A stretch of 64,000 nt of DNA from Cunninghamia lanceolata (lineage: Eukaryota > Streptophyta > Pinopsida > Cupressales > Cupressaceae): positions 9,752,501-9,816,500 of the forward strand of contig BSBN01000233.1 in assembly GCA_027924645.1 (NCBI GenBank). The letters run 5' to 3'. Position numbers and translations under genes: made by a program. Shown piece by piece: positions 1 through 10,800 of the stretch. Positions within the stretch are counted from its first letter, which is position 1. Each line of letters starts with the position of its first letter. The notes under the pieces are model-generated. The model was given only the letters and a program-made list of their open reading frames with translations, ran no database searches and was not told the origin of the DNA.

Positions 1-2140
1 GAACATTCATGGACAAAGGTTGTAAGACCACTAGGACATGGTGGTGGACTTGAAATGGGATCGATGGTAGATGGGGATGAAGGATCATTAGGATCTTGAT
101 TAGCATTATGTTCAATTAGATCCAAGTTATTGATTTGATCTTTTATGCTTATGTGTTCTTGGGAGGCACATGTCTCATTATGACAAGTGGATGTTTGCTC
201 ATTATGGATAGGGCTAGATGGCGGATGACTAGGAGTAATTTGGATATCTTGCTCATGGATGTATATAAGATTATGGATAGGATCAAGGTGCTCATGGATA
301 GCTTCTTTATATGTATCATCTTGATCATAAAGAAGGTAAATGTTATGGATGGGTTGCATTTGGATAGCTTTCTCATGAATGGTTGTTGGGAGATGGATAG
401 GATCAAGTGGCTCATGGATGGATTCATCATTATGTCTATCATCTTGATCATGAAATAGATACATGTTACGAATGGGTTGCATAAAAGTATTTTGATCTTG
501 AGTTGGACTAGGGCTTAATGTTTCCACATGCTTAGGATTAAACCTTTGACATACCTCTTGGGTTTCTTGAATGGAATTGGAAGGCTCTTGGATAGGCTCT
601 TAGTCAACAACATGAGAACATGATGACTCTTGAATAAGTTTGATGGCTTGTAGGTCACATGATGGGCTTGAATGGCTAAGAATGTTAATTGAGGGCTCTT
701 GGATAGGCTCAAGGATAGGTGAACCACATGATGGGATTATATGATTGGACATGACCTTTGGAAGCTCTTTGGTAGGCTCATGAATGGGTGTTTGACATGG
801 AGGTAGTTTATTCCTAGCTAGTAGCCAATGGATCACATCCTTCGCAAGGGTGTGAGTGAATGGGCAATATAATGGATGAGCAATAATAGCAGATGATGTT
901 GCAGGCTTAGGATTAGGTTTAGGTTGGGGGCTAATTGGATTGGGTGGATTAGGATTTGGACTAGATGGGGGTGACACATGAGATTGGGATGATGTGACAT
1001 GATTTCCCATTATAGGAGGGTACACCTTATAAACAATTGGGACAAATATTGGGCATTGATTTGTATTATGGCCTTTGGTCCTATGGTATGCACAATAATC
1101 ATGTTCATCATATGGACTTTCTTCACATGGTTTGACTTCAGGAAGTTCAATGAGTTTTGCTTCAAGCATTCTTTGTAAAACTATCTCAGCCACATCCTTT
1201 GGCGAAGGATTAGAATGACATGGTGATGAAGGTAATGGAGGATTGATGGTTTGGAAGGTAGAGGGACCAATGGACTAGGGGTAGGATCACATGGTGGTGT
1301 TGGGATAGGAATTGTTAGCTCATGTGTTGACATGTGAATGGATGATGGAGGGTATTCATAGGATGAATTAGCTATGTTGGTATCTCCCTTGTCAAAGGTA
1401 ATTAAGTCTTGTTGCATTAGGCTCGCATGGTTTATGTACAAAGGTCCACTTGGACTTGCATGTGCTTCTTGTTGCAAAGGTTGACTTAGGTCTATCAATG
1501 GTGCTTGGTGGTCTTGTTGAAAAGGTGTACTTGGACTTGCTTGATTTATGTACAAAGGGCTATTTGGACTTGCATGTTGTTCTTGTGAGGACACTTGTTT
1601 GCCTTGTGGATGGGCTTGATGGTGCATTGGAACGGTGGCATGAGGGATTGGATAAGCTTGAGGTGGAGGTTGATAGGTTGATGTGGCATTGACTTGATGT
1701 GTAGATAGATGAGGTTGGTATGAAGTTAAGGTGGATGACACATAGGATTGAGGTGGAATTTGTTGAGGTTGGGATGGCATTTGGATTTGTTGTTGTTGGA
1801 ATTGTTAAATGGGTTGATCTGAAGTGATGTGTTGATGTGGATAAGGGATAACATTTGAAGAAATGGAATAAATTGGTATTGAATTGGGTTGATGAGAGGA
1901 TATATATGATGGGATATGCGCTAGATATGATGGTCATTGTACTTTGCAAGTGGCCATGAGGTGTTGGATTTCTTCCAAGAGGCATTGTATGTGTGAGGAT
2001 TGGTTCGTTCGACATATTTGAGTTAGTTCTTGAATGCTTTGAAAGGTTTGCTGCTCTAAAGGTGATTGGCTTGCATTCATGTGGCGAAGCATATGAAGGA
2101 GTTTTTGGAGGTCCTCTAAGGTTGACATGATGTGACACAA
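1..2140 (-). pseudogene. Decayed gag and downstream coding linker of gypsy A
   Basis: The gag N-terminus starts at about 2140 (or the second Met at 2128) and is open to 1934. A Pro/Gln/Ser/His-rich segment is open over 1780-1181. A further segment is open from 1193 to a TAA at 600-602. The last segment carries a Cys-His knuckle (YCAYHRTKGHNTNQC, around 1055-1100), a variant nucleic-acid-binding finger found in Tat-lineage gag. The same frame continues past the TAA to the left edge, so 1-1193 is one frame with one nonsense codon, best explained as a Gln CAA changed to TAA. The parts are in different frames, so at least two frameshifts separate them. Downstream are PIQEPS-like repeats and a 41-residue tandem repeat. 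No protease motif is seen in the roughly 1.1 kb after the finger. This element copy is not functional. Confidence 0.75.
235..482 (-). repeat. Two tandem copies of a 41-codon unit in the gypsy A coding linker
   Basis: On the minus strand, in the gag frame, two consecutive units of about 41 codons begin with MQPIRNMYL and MQPIHNIYL and share HDQDD/YDQDD, IHE-LDPIH and IHE-IQ blocks. The DNA copies are about 125 bp apart (for example GGATAGGATCAAG near 274 and 397). The homologous fragment at 15228-15367 has a single IHEKDIQIT block. Confidence 0.7.
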
Positions 2141-3741
2141 GTGTTTAAGTCTTAAGTCCTTTTTGGCAAGTGCTTGGTTATGATTCGATGATGATGTGGA
2201 TTGTTTGGATGAAAGTGATTGGATTTAGATGTTGTTGGAAGAATGTGTAGGATGACTTGTCTTTATGTGTTTTGGTGTTTAGATCTTGATTTGGCAATGT
2301 TTAAACAAGTGATTATGCATATACACACATGAATCACTCACACAAGACACATAAGAAAGTTGTTAGTTTGGAATAATGTGATGATGGTTAAGCAAGCACG
2401 TGAAGACACTTCAACAAGTCCTAGTCAAGGCAAGGCCACTATCACAAGGAGGTTCTAATGGAAATCTGGGGGACCGGCACCCCACGAGCATCCAGCAAGC
2501 CACTTAAGACTTTAACTAACCCTACTAGGAGTTTTAATATACACAAAGGTACACCTCCTTTCGAGTTAGCACTGTATGGTGAGCGCTAATACCGGTTAGA
2601 CTTGGCTTTCACCTTATCTTCTAATTTTTATAGCGGACCTAATGTACTGCTTGAGGTCATTCCCTTGGGGTGGATACCAAGGCAGGCCTCTCTAAGGCTA
2701 AACAAAAGCAACACAAGTAAATGTTTTTGATCTCCAAGTTTGTGTTGGGACGCGAGGAGAGAGCATACACATTTACTTGGTCACACTCACATGGGGTTCA
2801 TTAACCTTAGAAATTCAATGTGTGGAAGACAATGCAAGCACTTGTTTGTTTTAAATCCCAAATCCAAATGTCATGAAAGACAATGGTTTGTTTTAGCCCA
2901 ATTTTTGATGTGAATTTGTAAACAATTGTTCGTTTTATGCCCAAAATCCAAATGTGTGATTCAAACAAGATTATAAGATGAAAGATTAGAATGAGTGCAC
3001 CTGATTATTTTTGCTTTCCAAGTTGTTGTAGATGATTGATATTGCTGCTGCTAAAGCTCTTTATGATCACCTACAACATAAAAAAAAATGATATTATAAT
3101 GCAGGCATAAAAAATAAGCTCAGCAGGAAAGGAAAATTGTAATTTTAGATGCATAGCCAAATTAGATTTGATTATTGTGATACATTTTTGGTTCAAAAAT
3201 TAAAAAATAAAAGAAGACATCCCTATTAATTTTTAGAGAGCTTTCCAAAAATGTAAAGAAATCTAAGAAATTTCCTGATTTACGCCCAGAAATGCGGATT
3301 TATGAAAAAGATATAGTCGGCAAAGATCTGATATTTGTACACTGTAAATGACCTCTAAATTAAATCTGTTAAACATAGACCCCTATTAGAATTTCAAGAG
3401 CTTTCTAGAAATGTAAAAATTTCCAAAAAATTCACTGATTTGTGCCAAGAATTGCAATTTTATGAAAAAACATAAAAACATGATAAATCCTGTAAAAATC
3501 ACGATAAACCCAAAATCTTTCTTTTGTAGCTTCCTTATATCATGGACAAATTTCTTCTAAAATCTTGTAGAAAAATTTGCAGCCGTTTGGAAGATATGAT
3601 GAAATCTTTAAAACCTAGGGTTTTGTCGAAAAAACAGCGGATCTGCAACAAAAAATTAATTAAACCTGCAAAACTTGACAATGGGGATTAGATGAATGCA
3701 AATTTTTACTACAAAAACTTACAGAAAAGATCAAGTGAAGT
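2141..3741 (-). other. Untranslated leader of gypsy A
   Basis: This is the stretch between the primer site and gag. I find no credible ORF. It is AT-rich with many short homopolymers. A block at about 2467-2700 is clearly related to 60352-60590, in the same position and orientation in the leader of element B. Confidence 0.6.
2467..2700 (-). repeat. Leader block shared with element B (copy 1)
   Basis: It aligns by eye to 60352-60590 with shared blocks such as CACTTAAG, CTACTAGGAGTTT, ATACACAAAGGTAC and GCGCTAATAC. Both lie between primer site and gag of minus-strand Tat-like elements whose LTRs are otherwise different. Confidence 0.65.
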
Positions 3742-3761
3742 GAGTCCCACTGGGCGTGCCA
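3742..3761 (-). promoter_or_regulatory. Primer binding site of gypsy A
   Basis: On the minus strand TGGCACGCCCAGTGGGACTC begins three bases after the LTR end. Element B has the related TGGCATGCCCGATGGGACC at the same place (61896-61914). TGG at the start fits a tRNA CCA end. I cannot name the tRNA from memory. Confidence 0.6.
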
Positions 3762-3764
3762 AAA

Positions 3765-4580
3765 TGTATAATAAAAAATTTAGATTTATAAATGGAAATG
3801 ATCAAACAATGAAATGCATAACCCAAACGCAAATCATTCAATACCTCGAAGATGCAAGATGAGCTCGATTGATTGACCACTTTGTTGTGTTGATTGCTCG
3901 ATTCCGTAGCATAACATTGATAAAAAGATAAGTGATGGATGATTGATGGTTGATAGATGCAAGCTAGATGGATTGAAAGAGGATGGATGATGGTTTGAGA
4001 TAAAAATTTAGCAGAGTGAGGTTGCATGAAGAAGAACAATCCCTCCTTCCCTAATGGCTCAAGAGAGGCTTTCTTTATAGGAAAGGCTTGATTCAAATGG
4101 ATGGCTAGGATTGATTCGGTTATCTTGCACATTAAGAAATTGTAGTCAATTGACATGTGGCAAGGGAAGATAAGGCTTAGGTGTGCTTGTGTAGATAAAT
4201 ACTAAAATTAGGTCCCAATAGTTGTACATGTGAAAGATAAAAGTTGTACTACAACACATGATTAAGGGGAAATGGACAAATGTCAAGGTGAGATGAAAGG
4301 TCATGTGACTTAATTCAAATAAAATATTTGAATTAGTTGGGATATAGTTGGAAATTAATTAAATAAATAAAATTTATTTAATTAATTAGCTAAGTAGGAT
4401 GAGGATGGGATTGAATGGGATTTTAATTAAATAAATAAAATTTATTTAATTAATGGGCTTAATGGATAAATGGGATTAAGAGTGGGATTTAGGACAAAAT
4501 GCTACATGATGTCTAGGATAATGTTTTTAGCTTGGTGTTGCAGGACATGAACAATTTTGGGACAAATTTGGGTGTCTACA
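3765..4580 (-). repeat. 5' LTR of gypsy A
   Basis: It is 816 bp, starting TGTAGACACC (right border) and ending TATACA (left border), followed by the primer site. The right end carries GGTGTCTACA, the same terminus as the LTR at 15368-16493, but most of the body differs. Two long palindromes lie at 4353-4387 and 4423-4453. No second copy is in the window. Confidence 0.7.
4353..4453. repeat. Two AT palindromes in the gypsy A LTR
   Basis: Perfect inverted repeats: arms 4353-4367 and 4373-4387 (15 bp, core TTAATTAAATAAA, 5-base loop), and arms 4423-4435 and 4441-4453 (13 bp, same core and loop length). They lie in the part of the LTR near its transcriptional 5' end (U3). The LTR at 15368-16493 has a larger array of the same type. 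Confidence 0.85.
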
Positions 4581-6198
4581 ACCCCTACTCCTCTAGTTAC
4601 TTCAAGTGCCCAACCATTACCCACTATTTCTACTATTTCTGCTACACCCACTATATTTGTGCATTTTGTTCATTCATCTCCTTCCACACCTACCAATGAA
4701 ACATTGTTTGGAAGCCCTGAAGGTAACATAGAAAATGTGTTTGGCTCTCTTTCCTCTTTTCCTAGTTTATCAGATGTACCCTCATCTATGATTGACCCAC
4801 TCACACAATCTGACTTTGATAAGTTTATGTCTTCCTCCACATATAAAGTGTCAATTGATGTCAATCCTACTACTATTCAATCTCAGACTTCACCCATTGT
4901 CACTTTGACCCCACTTGTGTCTGCATCAATACAAGATACTTCCATTCCACTTGTTTCACGAACCATAGGTCCTACCCCATCCTCTCAAAATCTGGTGATA
5001 GAGACACGAGGTGATTCTTTTGTTCTTCCCCTTGGCTAGTGTCACAAAAATGAAAAAGAAAGGAGTAGGTAGTATCTCCTGATGACTTTGACTTTGGCCA
5101 ATTGGTCCCGACAAATCTTGAAGCAACTAAGAAGGCCAAAACCTTGTCTATAATACTTGTTGACCCATCTAGAAATAAATATACTGATGTAGTTATGCCT
5201 CCACTGAACAAAAACATCAATGAAGTACAAGCTTTAGACTACACTATCTCAAGGATATAACTTGGCAAGCAAATGCATGAAAGTGCCAAGGAAGATTTGC
5301 AAGCAACATTGGATGCGTTGCTTGAGAGATATGACAGAGATAAGTTGATGAAGGATCAACTTAAAGAACATGTAGAGCAGCTAACATTTGTTCTACTCAG
5401 GATAGCCCAATCATCAGAGTAGGTAGAACCTATTGAGGTAAGAGTTAATGATGAAGCCATTTAGAAGGATGAAAATATTAGGGCTCAAGGTTAGGCAGTT
5501 AGTGCCTAGATTGAAAGAATATTGACCCAAGGCAATCAGTTGATAAAGTCTTCAATTGAACTTTACAGCAATCTGGGTGACGTAAGGAAAGAAGTTAACC
5601 GAACACTTGAGATACTTTCTCAAGATATCTATCTAATAGAACAAGATCTTGAAACATGAAACAAACTACGAGATTTCAAGATGGAAGTGATGGTCAAACA
5701 TGGGGTGATCCCCAATAGGAATAGGTATGTTGAATTCAGGGAGGCAACGATAAACAAGAAAGATGTTATCAAGAACTTGATCAAAGATTTAAAGCATGAT
5801 TTGGAAAAGGGCATAGACAAAGGTTTAGATATTTCAGATAAGCTTGTTGAACTTCCTTGTCATATGTTAGATGATGATCAACAAACACTCCCTATTGATA
5901 TAGTTATCCAAGAATTCACCACCCTGATACATACATAGATAGAGATAGAATCTTTTTCATTGGCTTCTATTGACAAGTTGGTGGAGTTTCAAGAGATTCT
6001 AGATAGACTGTAAAAGATTCTGAACAAGCACAAGAGTGGGCTTGTCACCATAATAGACTCCATCACTAGAGCATTCATCATTGACAAACATACACTGGGA
6101 CCTAACAACAATGAAGTCCAGGCCGTTGTGAAGAGTTATGAATATTTCTTGGAGAAGGATAAAGAGGAAGAAATTCATGTGTCTTCAGACACTTAGTC
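4581..6198 (+). pseudogene. Decayed ORF of unknown function, Ser/Thr/Pro-rich then coiled-coil-like
   Basis: From 4581 to 5039 the frame is open and rich in Thr, Ser, Pro and Ile. From 5081 to about 6198 a second frame reads as a long helical, Lys/Glu/Leu-rich protein with coiled-coil-like spacing (for example LKEHVEQL and LIKDLKHDLEKGIDKGLDIS). It is broken by about nine nonsense codons but no frameshift. Nearly all of these stops are TAA or TAG where CAA or CAG would fit, which points to C-to-T decay of a once intact gene. At least one frameshift lies between the two parts, near 5040-5080. It is in sense with the element and sits where pol has ended, so it may be an extra 3' ORF. I recognise no domain, catalytic motif or membrane segment. 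Confidence 0.5.
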
Positions 6199-7677
6199 AT
6201 TTTTCTATGCTTTTATTATGTAATTTGTAATTTGTAATTTGTAAATTTGACACTCTACATGTCATTTTGTAATATGTAATTACATGTAGGTGAAGTACAG
6301 AGTCCCAACTCAAATTGGACTCTATTTTTGTATAAGTAAAAGTAGTTATAGATTTCCTATTTTTACTCATAGCCTCTCCCTAGAAATAAAGGGGGGCTCT
6401 TCTGTAAATATTATCTTTTATCTATTGAAGCGAAGTGTTGCCATTTTAAAGTGCAAATTGAAACTTTGAGTTCATATTGTAAATCATTTTTCAATCAATA
6501 TTAAGAAAGCAAGCTGGCATCCAATATTTGTCTTGGATTAAGCTTGTAGTGCATTGGGACTATTCTTAAGTCTTTCCTATTGCATTCTCTTGTGTATGTT
6601 ATTGAATTGTGGTGTGGAATCAAATATCTTAGAAGGCACTCTAAATCTGATTTTGTAGTCTTTGAGCTGCGATATCATATTTGGAATTGTGTTTATGTTC
6701 GTGATTGGAAAGTGACTTGAAGACTTTGAGCTGCATGTTATTGTCTAAGGTTGTTTGATCTTATTATGGCATATGGTCAAGACTTTGGGCTGCATCATAT
6801 TCCATACTCTTTCATTTCCAATTGGCATCAGAAGCAACAAAAGACTTTGTGCTTTTGTGGGTTTCTTAGTGTTAAAACTTGCTTGTATCATTTGAGTTAT
6901 TCTTTTGTGTAACTTAATTGGATATCAATTATTAATGCTCCAGTTAGTAGTTTGTAGTTCATGTTACATGTTGTAAGCTTCACCAGATTGTTGTTCTAAG
7001 TTTATAAGAGAACATCTATTCTAAAATAAGAGAATTAGATGATATGGAAATACCACATGGATAGTTTTAGTGTAAATAATCTTAGATAATTATTGGTTGA
7101 TCTTAGTTAGCAATAAGAATGGAGCCTCCCCTTTCTGAGAGGAGAGATTTATCTCATCATACTATGGCTGATATAACCATTTTGTCATCAATTAGTTGAT
7201 AAAAAATATTCATCCAACACATTGGAATCCTATTTCCACCCTTCATCAAACCTAATGCCTTGTGTCTTGGTGTTGTTTAAAAGAATAAGCCCATCAATGC
7301 ATTGTCTCATCAAGCTTTTCCTAAAATCTGTGTGTGAAGTTTACCACCTTGTTTCTCCTTTTCAGACTAAGCAAGAAGAAACAAGGGAGGGGCATATATC
7401 TTCTATAATTTCCACCCTAATCATGTCTCATCACTCACTTCTTTAGTGTTTATGACTGACTTGTTCATTCATTTGTTTGTAGGATGATTTGAATATTTCA
7501 TCTAATGTATCTTTCTTTGTAGGTTGCGGTTCCTAACCTTTGTGATCTTCGAAGATTGTAGATTGGGGGCTTCTACCTTATGCATGGCAACATTCAACTT
7601 CCTCTATAGTATCCTTTTTGTTATTACTATACTTACATTCCTTTAGTTGCATATGCACATAGTGTCATATGGCCACT
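6199..7677 (+). other. Untranslated 3' internal region
   Basis: AT-rich, with a TTTGTAATTTGTAATTTG run near 6225 and repeated phrases such as 'gactttg(a/g)gctgc' at about 6660, 6722 and 6781. A short open frame at 7222-7446 has no recognisable product and I do not call it a gene. Confidence 0.5.
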
Positions 7678-7697
7678 AAAGTGGGGGCTAAATGTTA
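7678..7697 (+). promoter_or_regulatory. Polypurine tract before plus-strand LTR
   Basis: AAAGTGGGGGCTAAATGTTA sits directly before TGTCATAAATTG. The same tract with the same 20-base spacing is found in opposite orientation at 18867-18886, directly before an LTR starting TGTCAAAAAATG. It primes plus-strand DNA synthesis in LTR elements. Confidence 0.7.
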
Positions 7698-8560
7698 TGT
7701 CATAAATTGTGCTCCTACTTTGATTAGCATAATTTCACTATGTTTAGCTCATACCTTTTAGTGTCCCTTAACCCCTTTCACTATTGGACCTATCTAAGCC
7801 CTGATTAACAACTACCTTATCAAGGAAATGTCACATTTCAGAGCATATAATGACAAAACCCAAAAATAGATGATGGATGCTAGACATTTAGGACATCCTT
7901 AAGTTTATTTTGGAGCCAAACTAGGGGGTCCCAAGATTTACTCCGATGTCATCTTATGTTGAGTGTTCTGAGATTCTAAATTCAAATTTTGGTTTTCATG
8001 TGATTTATGCATGTTATTTCAAAATATTTTTTCCCTCCTAAGGTTGGGTATTTAAAGAGAATTGAAAATAATTTTAACACACACAACTTACATGCAAGCT
8101 TACTACGTTGAAATTTTGCTACTATTGCTATTGAAGTCTACACAGTGTTGAAGCTCATTGAAGAATTTTATTTTTATTATCATGGAGATATGTTGTGGAG
8201 ATTAGGAATCAAAATCTTGAGTCTATCTTGCTCTTCCTAGGGTTTTCCAAACCCTTTGTACAATTAGGAGAAGGGTTGAAGGCTCCAACATGAGTTTTAG
8301 AATCCTCCACGGCTTCCTCACCTTGTTGTTCTACAAGTCTTCATTGATGTCATCTCCTTGAGGTGAAGTTGTTGTTTCCTTGAGTGAAACATTTGTAGAT
8401 CTAATCCTTGATGCTTGAGTCATTTAGGATCTTGCATTCTATGCTTACATATTTGGTTTTCAAGCACACACATTTGTATACTTTGACATCAACTATTGTT
8501 GAGGTAGAAATATGAACGACAGGTTTTGATTGAGGCAAAATCCTATATAGACACAACTTT
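7698..8560 (+). repeat. 3' LTR of the plus-strand element (right border unresolved)
   Basis: It starts with TG directly after the polypurine tract. No second copy lies in the window and no clear CA end is visible, so the right border may be anywhere up to about 9000. Confidence 0.4.
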
Positions 8561-9119
8561 TTTTCTCCTTCTTTTGCTTGTGCATGTTAGATTCAAGAAG
8601 ATCAGAAGGAAAGAAGCGAAGGAGAAGTAGGTGTTATAGGTACAGTCATCTTTGAAATTGTAGTTCTGTCATCAGAATATATGTCAGACACGGGGGCTAG
8701 TACCCTAGTCTAATAGGGTCTAAAAACTGGGATCTAAGACCTTGGACAAGGATAGAGGCATCTGGTATAGATAATTTTGTTGTCAAAAAACTTACAGGAC
8801 ACTAGGGCTAGCGCCCAAGTCTAACAAGCCTTTGAATTTCAGGTGCACAATCATTGTTACTTCTTGTTTACATTTTTGTGATTAGTCTATGTGTTACTAC
8901 TCCCAAAATCTACTTGTTAGTGTATATTTTACAACTAGGGTTTGATGTCTCCTTGGCTTGTTAGGGTTTATATAACTCTAGTTGTGACATCTCTTAGGTA
9001 CAACAAAAAAGGGAATAGGATACCTATAGCTTATCATTCTCATAGTGATCAAGCTCGATTCCCATTCCTAATGTTTGGTGTACTTGGAAAGAGGGGCTTG
9101 ACCTAGTTTGTAAATGCTA
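8561..9119. other. Unresolved interval between two elements
   Basis: It contains two copies of a GACAC-G/T-AGGGCTAGCGCCC-like motif (near 8688 and 8791). These resemble motifs in the LTRs at 10801-12070 and 17627-18866 on the same strand, so part of it may be old LTR sequence of that family. No gene is seen. Confidence 0.35.
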
Positions 9120-9680
9120 TCATCTTCTCTCCTTTTCACACGAAACAATTTTGTAGCGTATGTTCGGTTGTAGATTTGTAATGTATACTTTTTCAACATC
9201 CTCATCTATAATTAGATATTGTATTTGTGCAAAGAGGGCTTGATATCGACTAATGAATTCTATTAATTTCTCTTTTGGACCTTTTTTACAATGGACCAAG
9301 TCAATCAATGAGATAGGAGGTCTAATGTTTTCTTGGAAATGTTGAAAGAATTGGTCAACTAGCTGTGAGAAGGAATGTATTGAATTAGAAGGTAGAGAGC
9401 AAAACTATTCCAAAGTAGTATCTTTGAGGGATCATGGAAAGAGTTTTACTAACAATACCTTATCAAAGAAGAAATCACTACACATTGTCATGAATGCTGC
9501 CACATGATTGTTAGGATCACCTTTTCCATTATACTTTTCAAAGCAAGGGTTCTCAAATTTGTTAGGCATTTGAGCTCTTAAGACTGTGTAAGATAAAAGA
9601 CCATGAGTATGGTATGTTGGTATATTGGGTTGAGATGAAGCAGTGGTCATATTAACTACTTTTTGTTGCAAGGATGTCAT
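9120..9680 (-). pseudogene. Decayed gypsy gag core
   Basis: One minus-strand frame runs from 9680 to 9120 with two nonsense codons. One is TGA near 9430 (a CGA would restore Arg) and one is TAG near 9405 (TGG would fit Trp). It has the gag core features FEKYNGKGDPNNHVAAF, LPSNSIHSFSQLVDQFFQHF and a run ending FISRYQALFAQ. This is the retrotransposon gag family used by Tat-type gypsy elements to build the particle. The zinc-knuckle end is missing. Related in layout to the gag at 57311-57760. Confidence 0.75.
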
Positions 9681-10009
9681 ACTTTACAAAAGTTGGTTTA
9701 GAATTACATCACTAGGTGATGTGGTTTATGTATTGGATACCATGTTATTGAATGGTGCAGTATTGGCATTGAGGGGTGGTTGAGAATAGTTATTCATGGG
9801 TATGGACACACGGGGTAATAAATTTTGGTAATTGTAGTTTACGGCTTTGTAATTGTTTCCATTAGATGTTCCCATGTTAGTAGTAGAATTTCCACAAGAT
9901 TGTGTAGTAGTGAGAATTGTTGATGTATAAGTAGATACTCTCGTAGTTAGTTTGGGTGTTGATACTTGTGTACCATTTTCAGTGATGACACATTTTTTAT
10001 GATATTCAT

Positions 10010-10348
10010 TTAGGTAGTCGAGGATATAATGTTGTTATCCACTATATGGGCTATTACATGGATTACATCGACACCTTCTTGTCCTTCTTGCAATAATCCT
10101 CTTATACCTTCAACAACAGGTATTGCTTCTTGAGCTAGATGCTCCTTTCCTGTATATTCTTGAAAATCGGCTAGTTCTTTGTCTAGGTTCTTGATTTGAG
10201 CTTCAGGTACATGTGAAACTATGTCAATTATGTCCTCAGAGTCATGAAGTGTTTGTTCTTCTGAAATATTGGCATTAGTGACATTTTTCAAAGATGTTGA
10301 TTCATCTTTTGTAAAGTAGTTGAGTAATGGATTTTTTGATGTTTGCAT
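10010..10348 (-). CDS. Short hypothetical ORF upstream of gag core
   Basis: An open frame of 112 residues, acidic, with no recognised domain. It lies between primer site and gag core and is in a different frame from the gag core at 9120-9680. It may be the N-terminal part of gag separated by a frameshift. The LARD-like element at 17627-23787 has an unrelated-looking acidic ORF in the same place (20792-21567). Confidence 0.3.
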   Translation of the reverse strand: MQTSKNPLLNYFTKDESTSLKNVTNANISEEQTLHDSEDIIDIVSHVPEAQIKNLDKELADFQEYTGKEHLAQEAIPVVEGIRGLLQEGQEGVDVIHVIAHIVDNNIISSTT

Positions 10349-10797
10349 ATCGTTGCTATTAAAGCACTAGAACCCATCAATCTACAACTTCTTCTTACCA
10401 AGGTGTGGTGTTAGGGTAGCCAGTTATACAACTCATACAATGTTTTATAACAATCAATGCACTAACCAAGGATATGATCAATAAGATTATGAAAATTAAG
10501 TTAGTTATGATTGTTGAAATACACAATATGTAATTGCAAAAGTATGAATTTTCAAATCAAGGATATAAAATAATGCAAGATTATTATGCCAAAGTAGATT
10601 TGATGAATATTTAATGCAACCAATATGATCATGCAAAAGAATTTTTGAAACCCTAATGCAAAGTTTTTCCAAAATGCAAGCTTTTTTAGGCCTAAATAGG
10701 TACTTTTTCCAAGATCATGCAAGATTTTCAAATGAATGTTGATAAATATGCAATAAATCAACACAATATGTAAATGCTCGAAGCTACGGGTTCACCA
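10349..10797 (-). other. Leader and primer binding site (TGGTGAACCCGT)
   Basis: The leader is AT-rich with many ATGCAA and TGCAAA repeats. On the minus strand the primer site TGGTGAACCCGTAGCTTC occupies 10780-10797, three bases after the LTR end. The copy at 22899-22913 reads TGGTGAACCCGTGTC. I cannot name the primer tRNA. Confidence 0.55.
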
Positions 10798-10800
10798 AAA

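Larger units (their letters stand above)
1..4580 (-). mobile_element. Tat-like Ty3/gypsy element A (5' part; rest lies left of window)
   Basis: Read on the minus strand the order is LTR (4580 to 3765), primer binding site, about 1.6 kb of leader, gag, then a repeat-rich coding linker that runs off the left edge. The LTR ends are TGTAGACACC and TATACA. The gag has a CX2HX4-5HX4C-type knuckle like that of element B further right. The right border abuts the sequence ACCCCTACTC of another element, so A appears inserted into the plus-strand element that starts at 4581. The second LTR and the target duplication are outside the window and cannot be checked. Confidence 0.8.
4581..8560 (+). mobile_element. 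3' part of a plus-strand LTR retrotransposon
   Basis: The order is coding remnant, about 1.5 kb untranslated, polypurine tract (7678-7697), then an LTR starting TGTCATAAATTG. The polypurine tract AAAGTGGGGGCTAAATG is the same as in the LARD-like element at 17627-23787 (there on the minus strand), so they are probably related families. The 5' part is cut off by gypsy A at 4580. The right LTR border is not resolved; the end given is approximate. Confidence 0.6.

Noticed and set aside
4557..4580. Start of the 4557-5039 open frame as the real start of the plus-strand ORF
   Set aside because: The first 24 bases belong to the gypsy A LTR end; the ATG is created by the junction.
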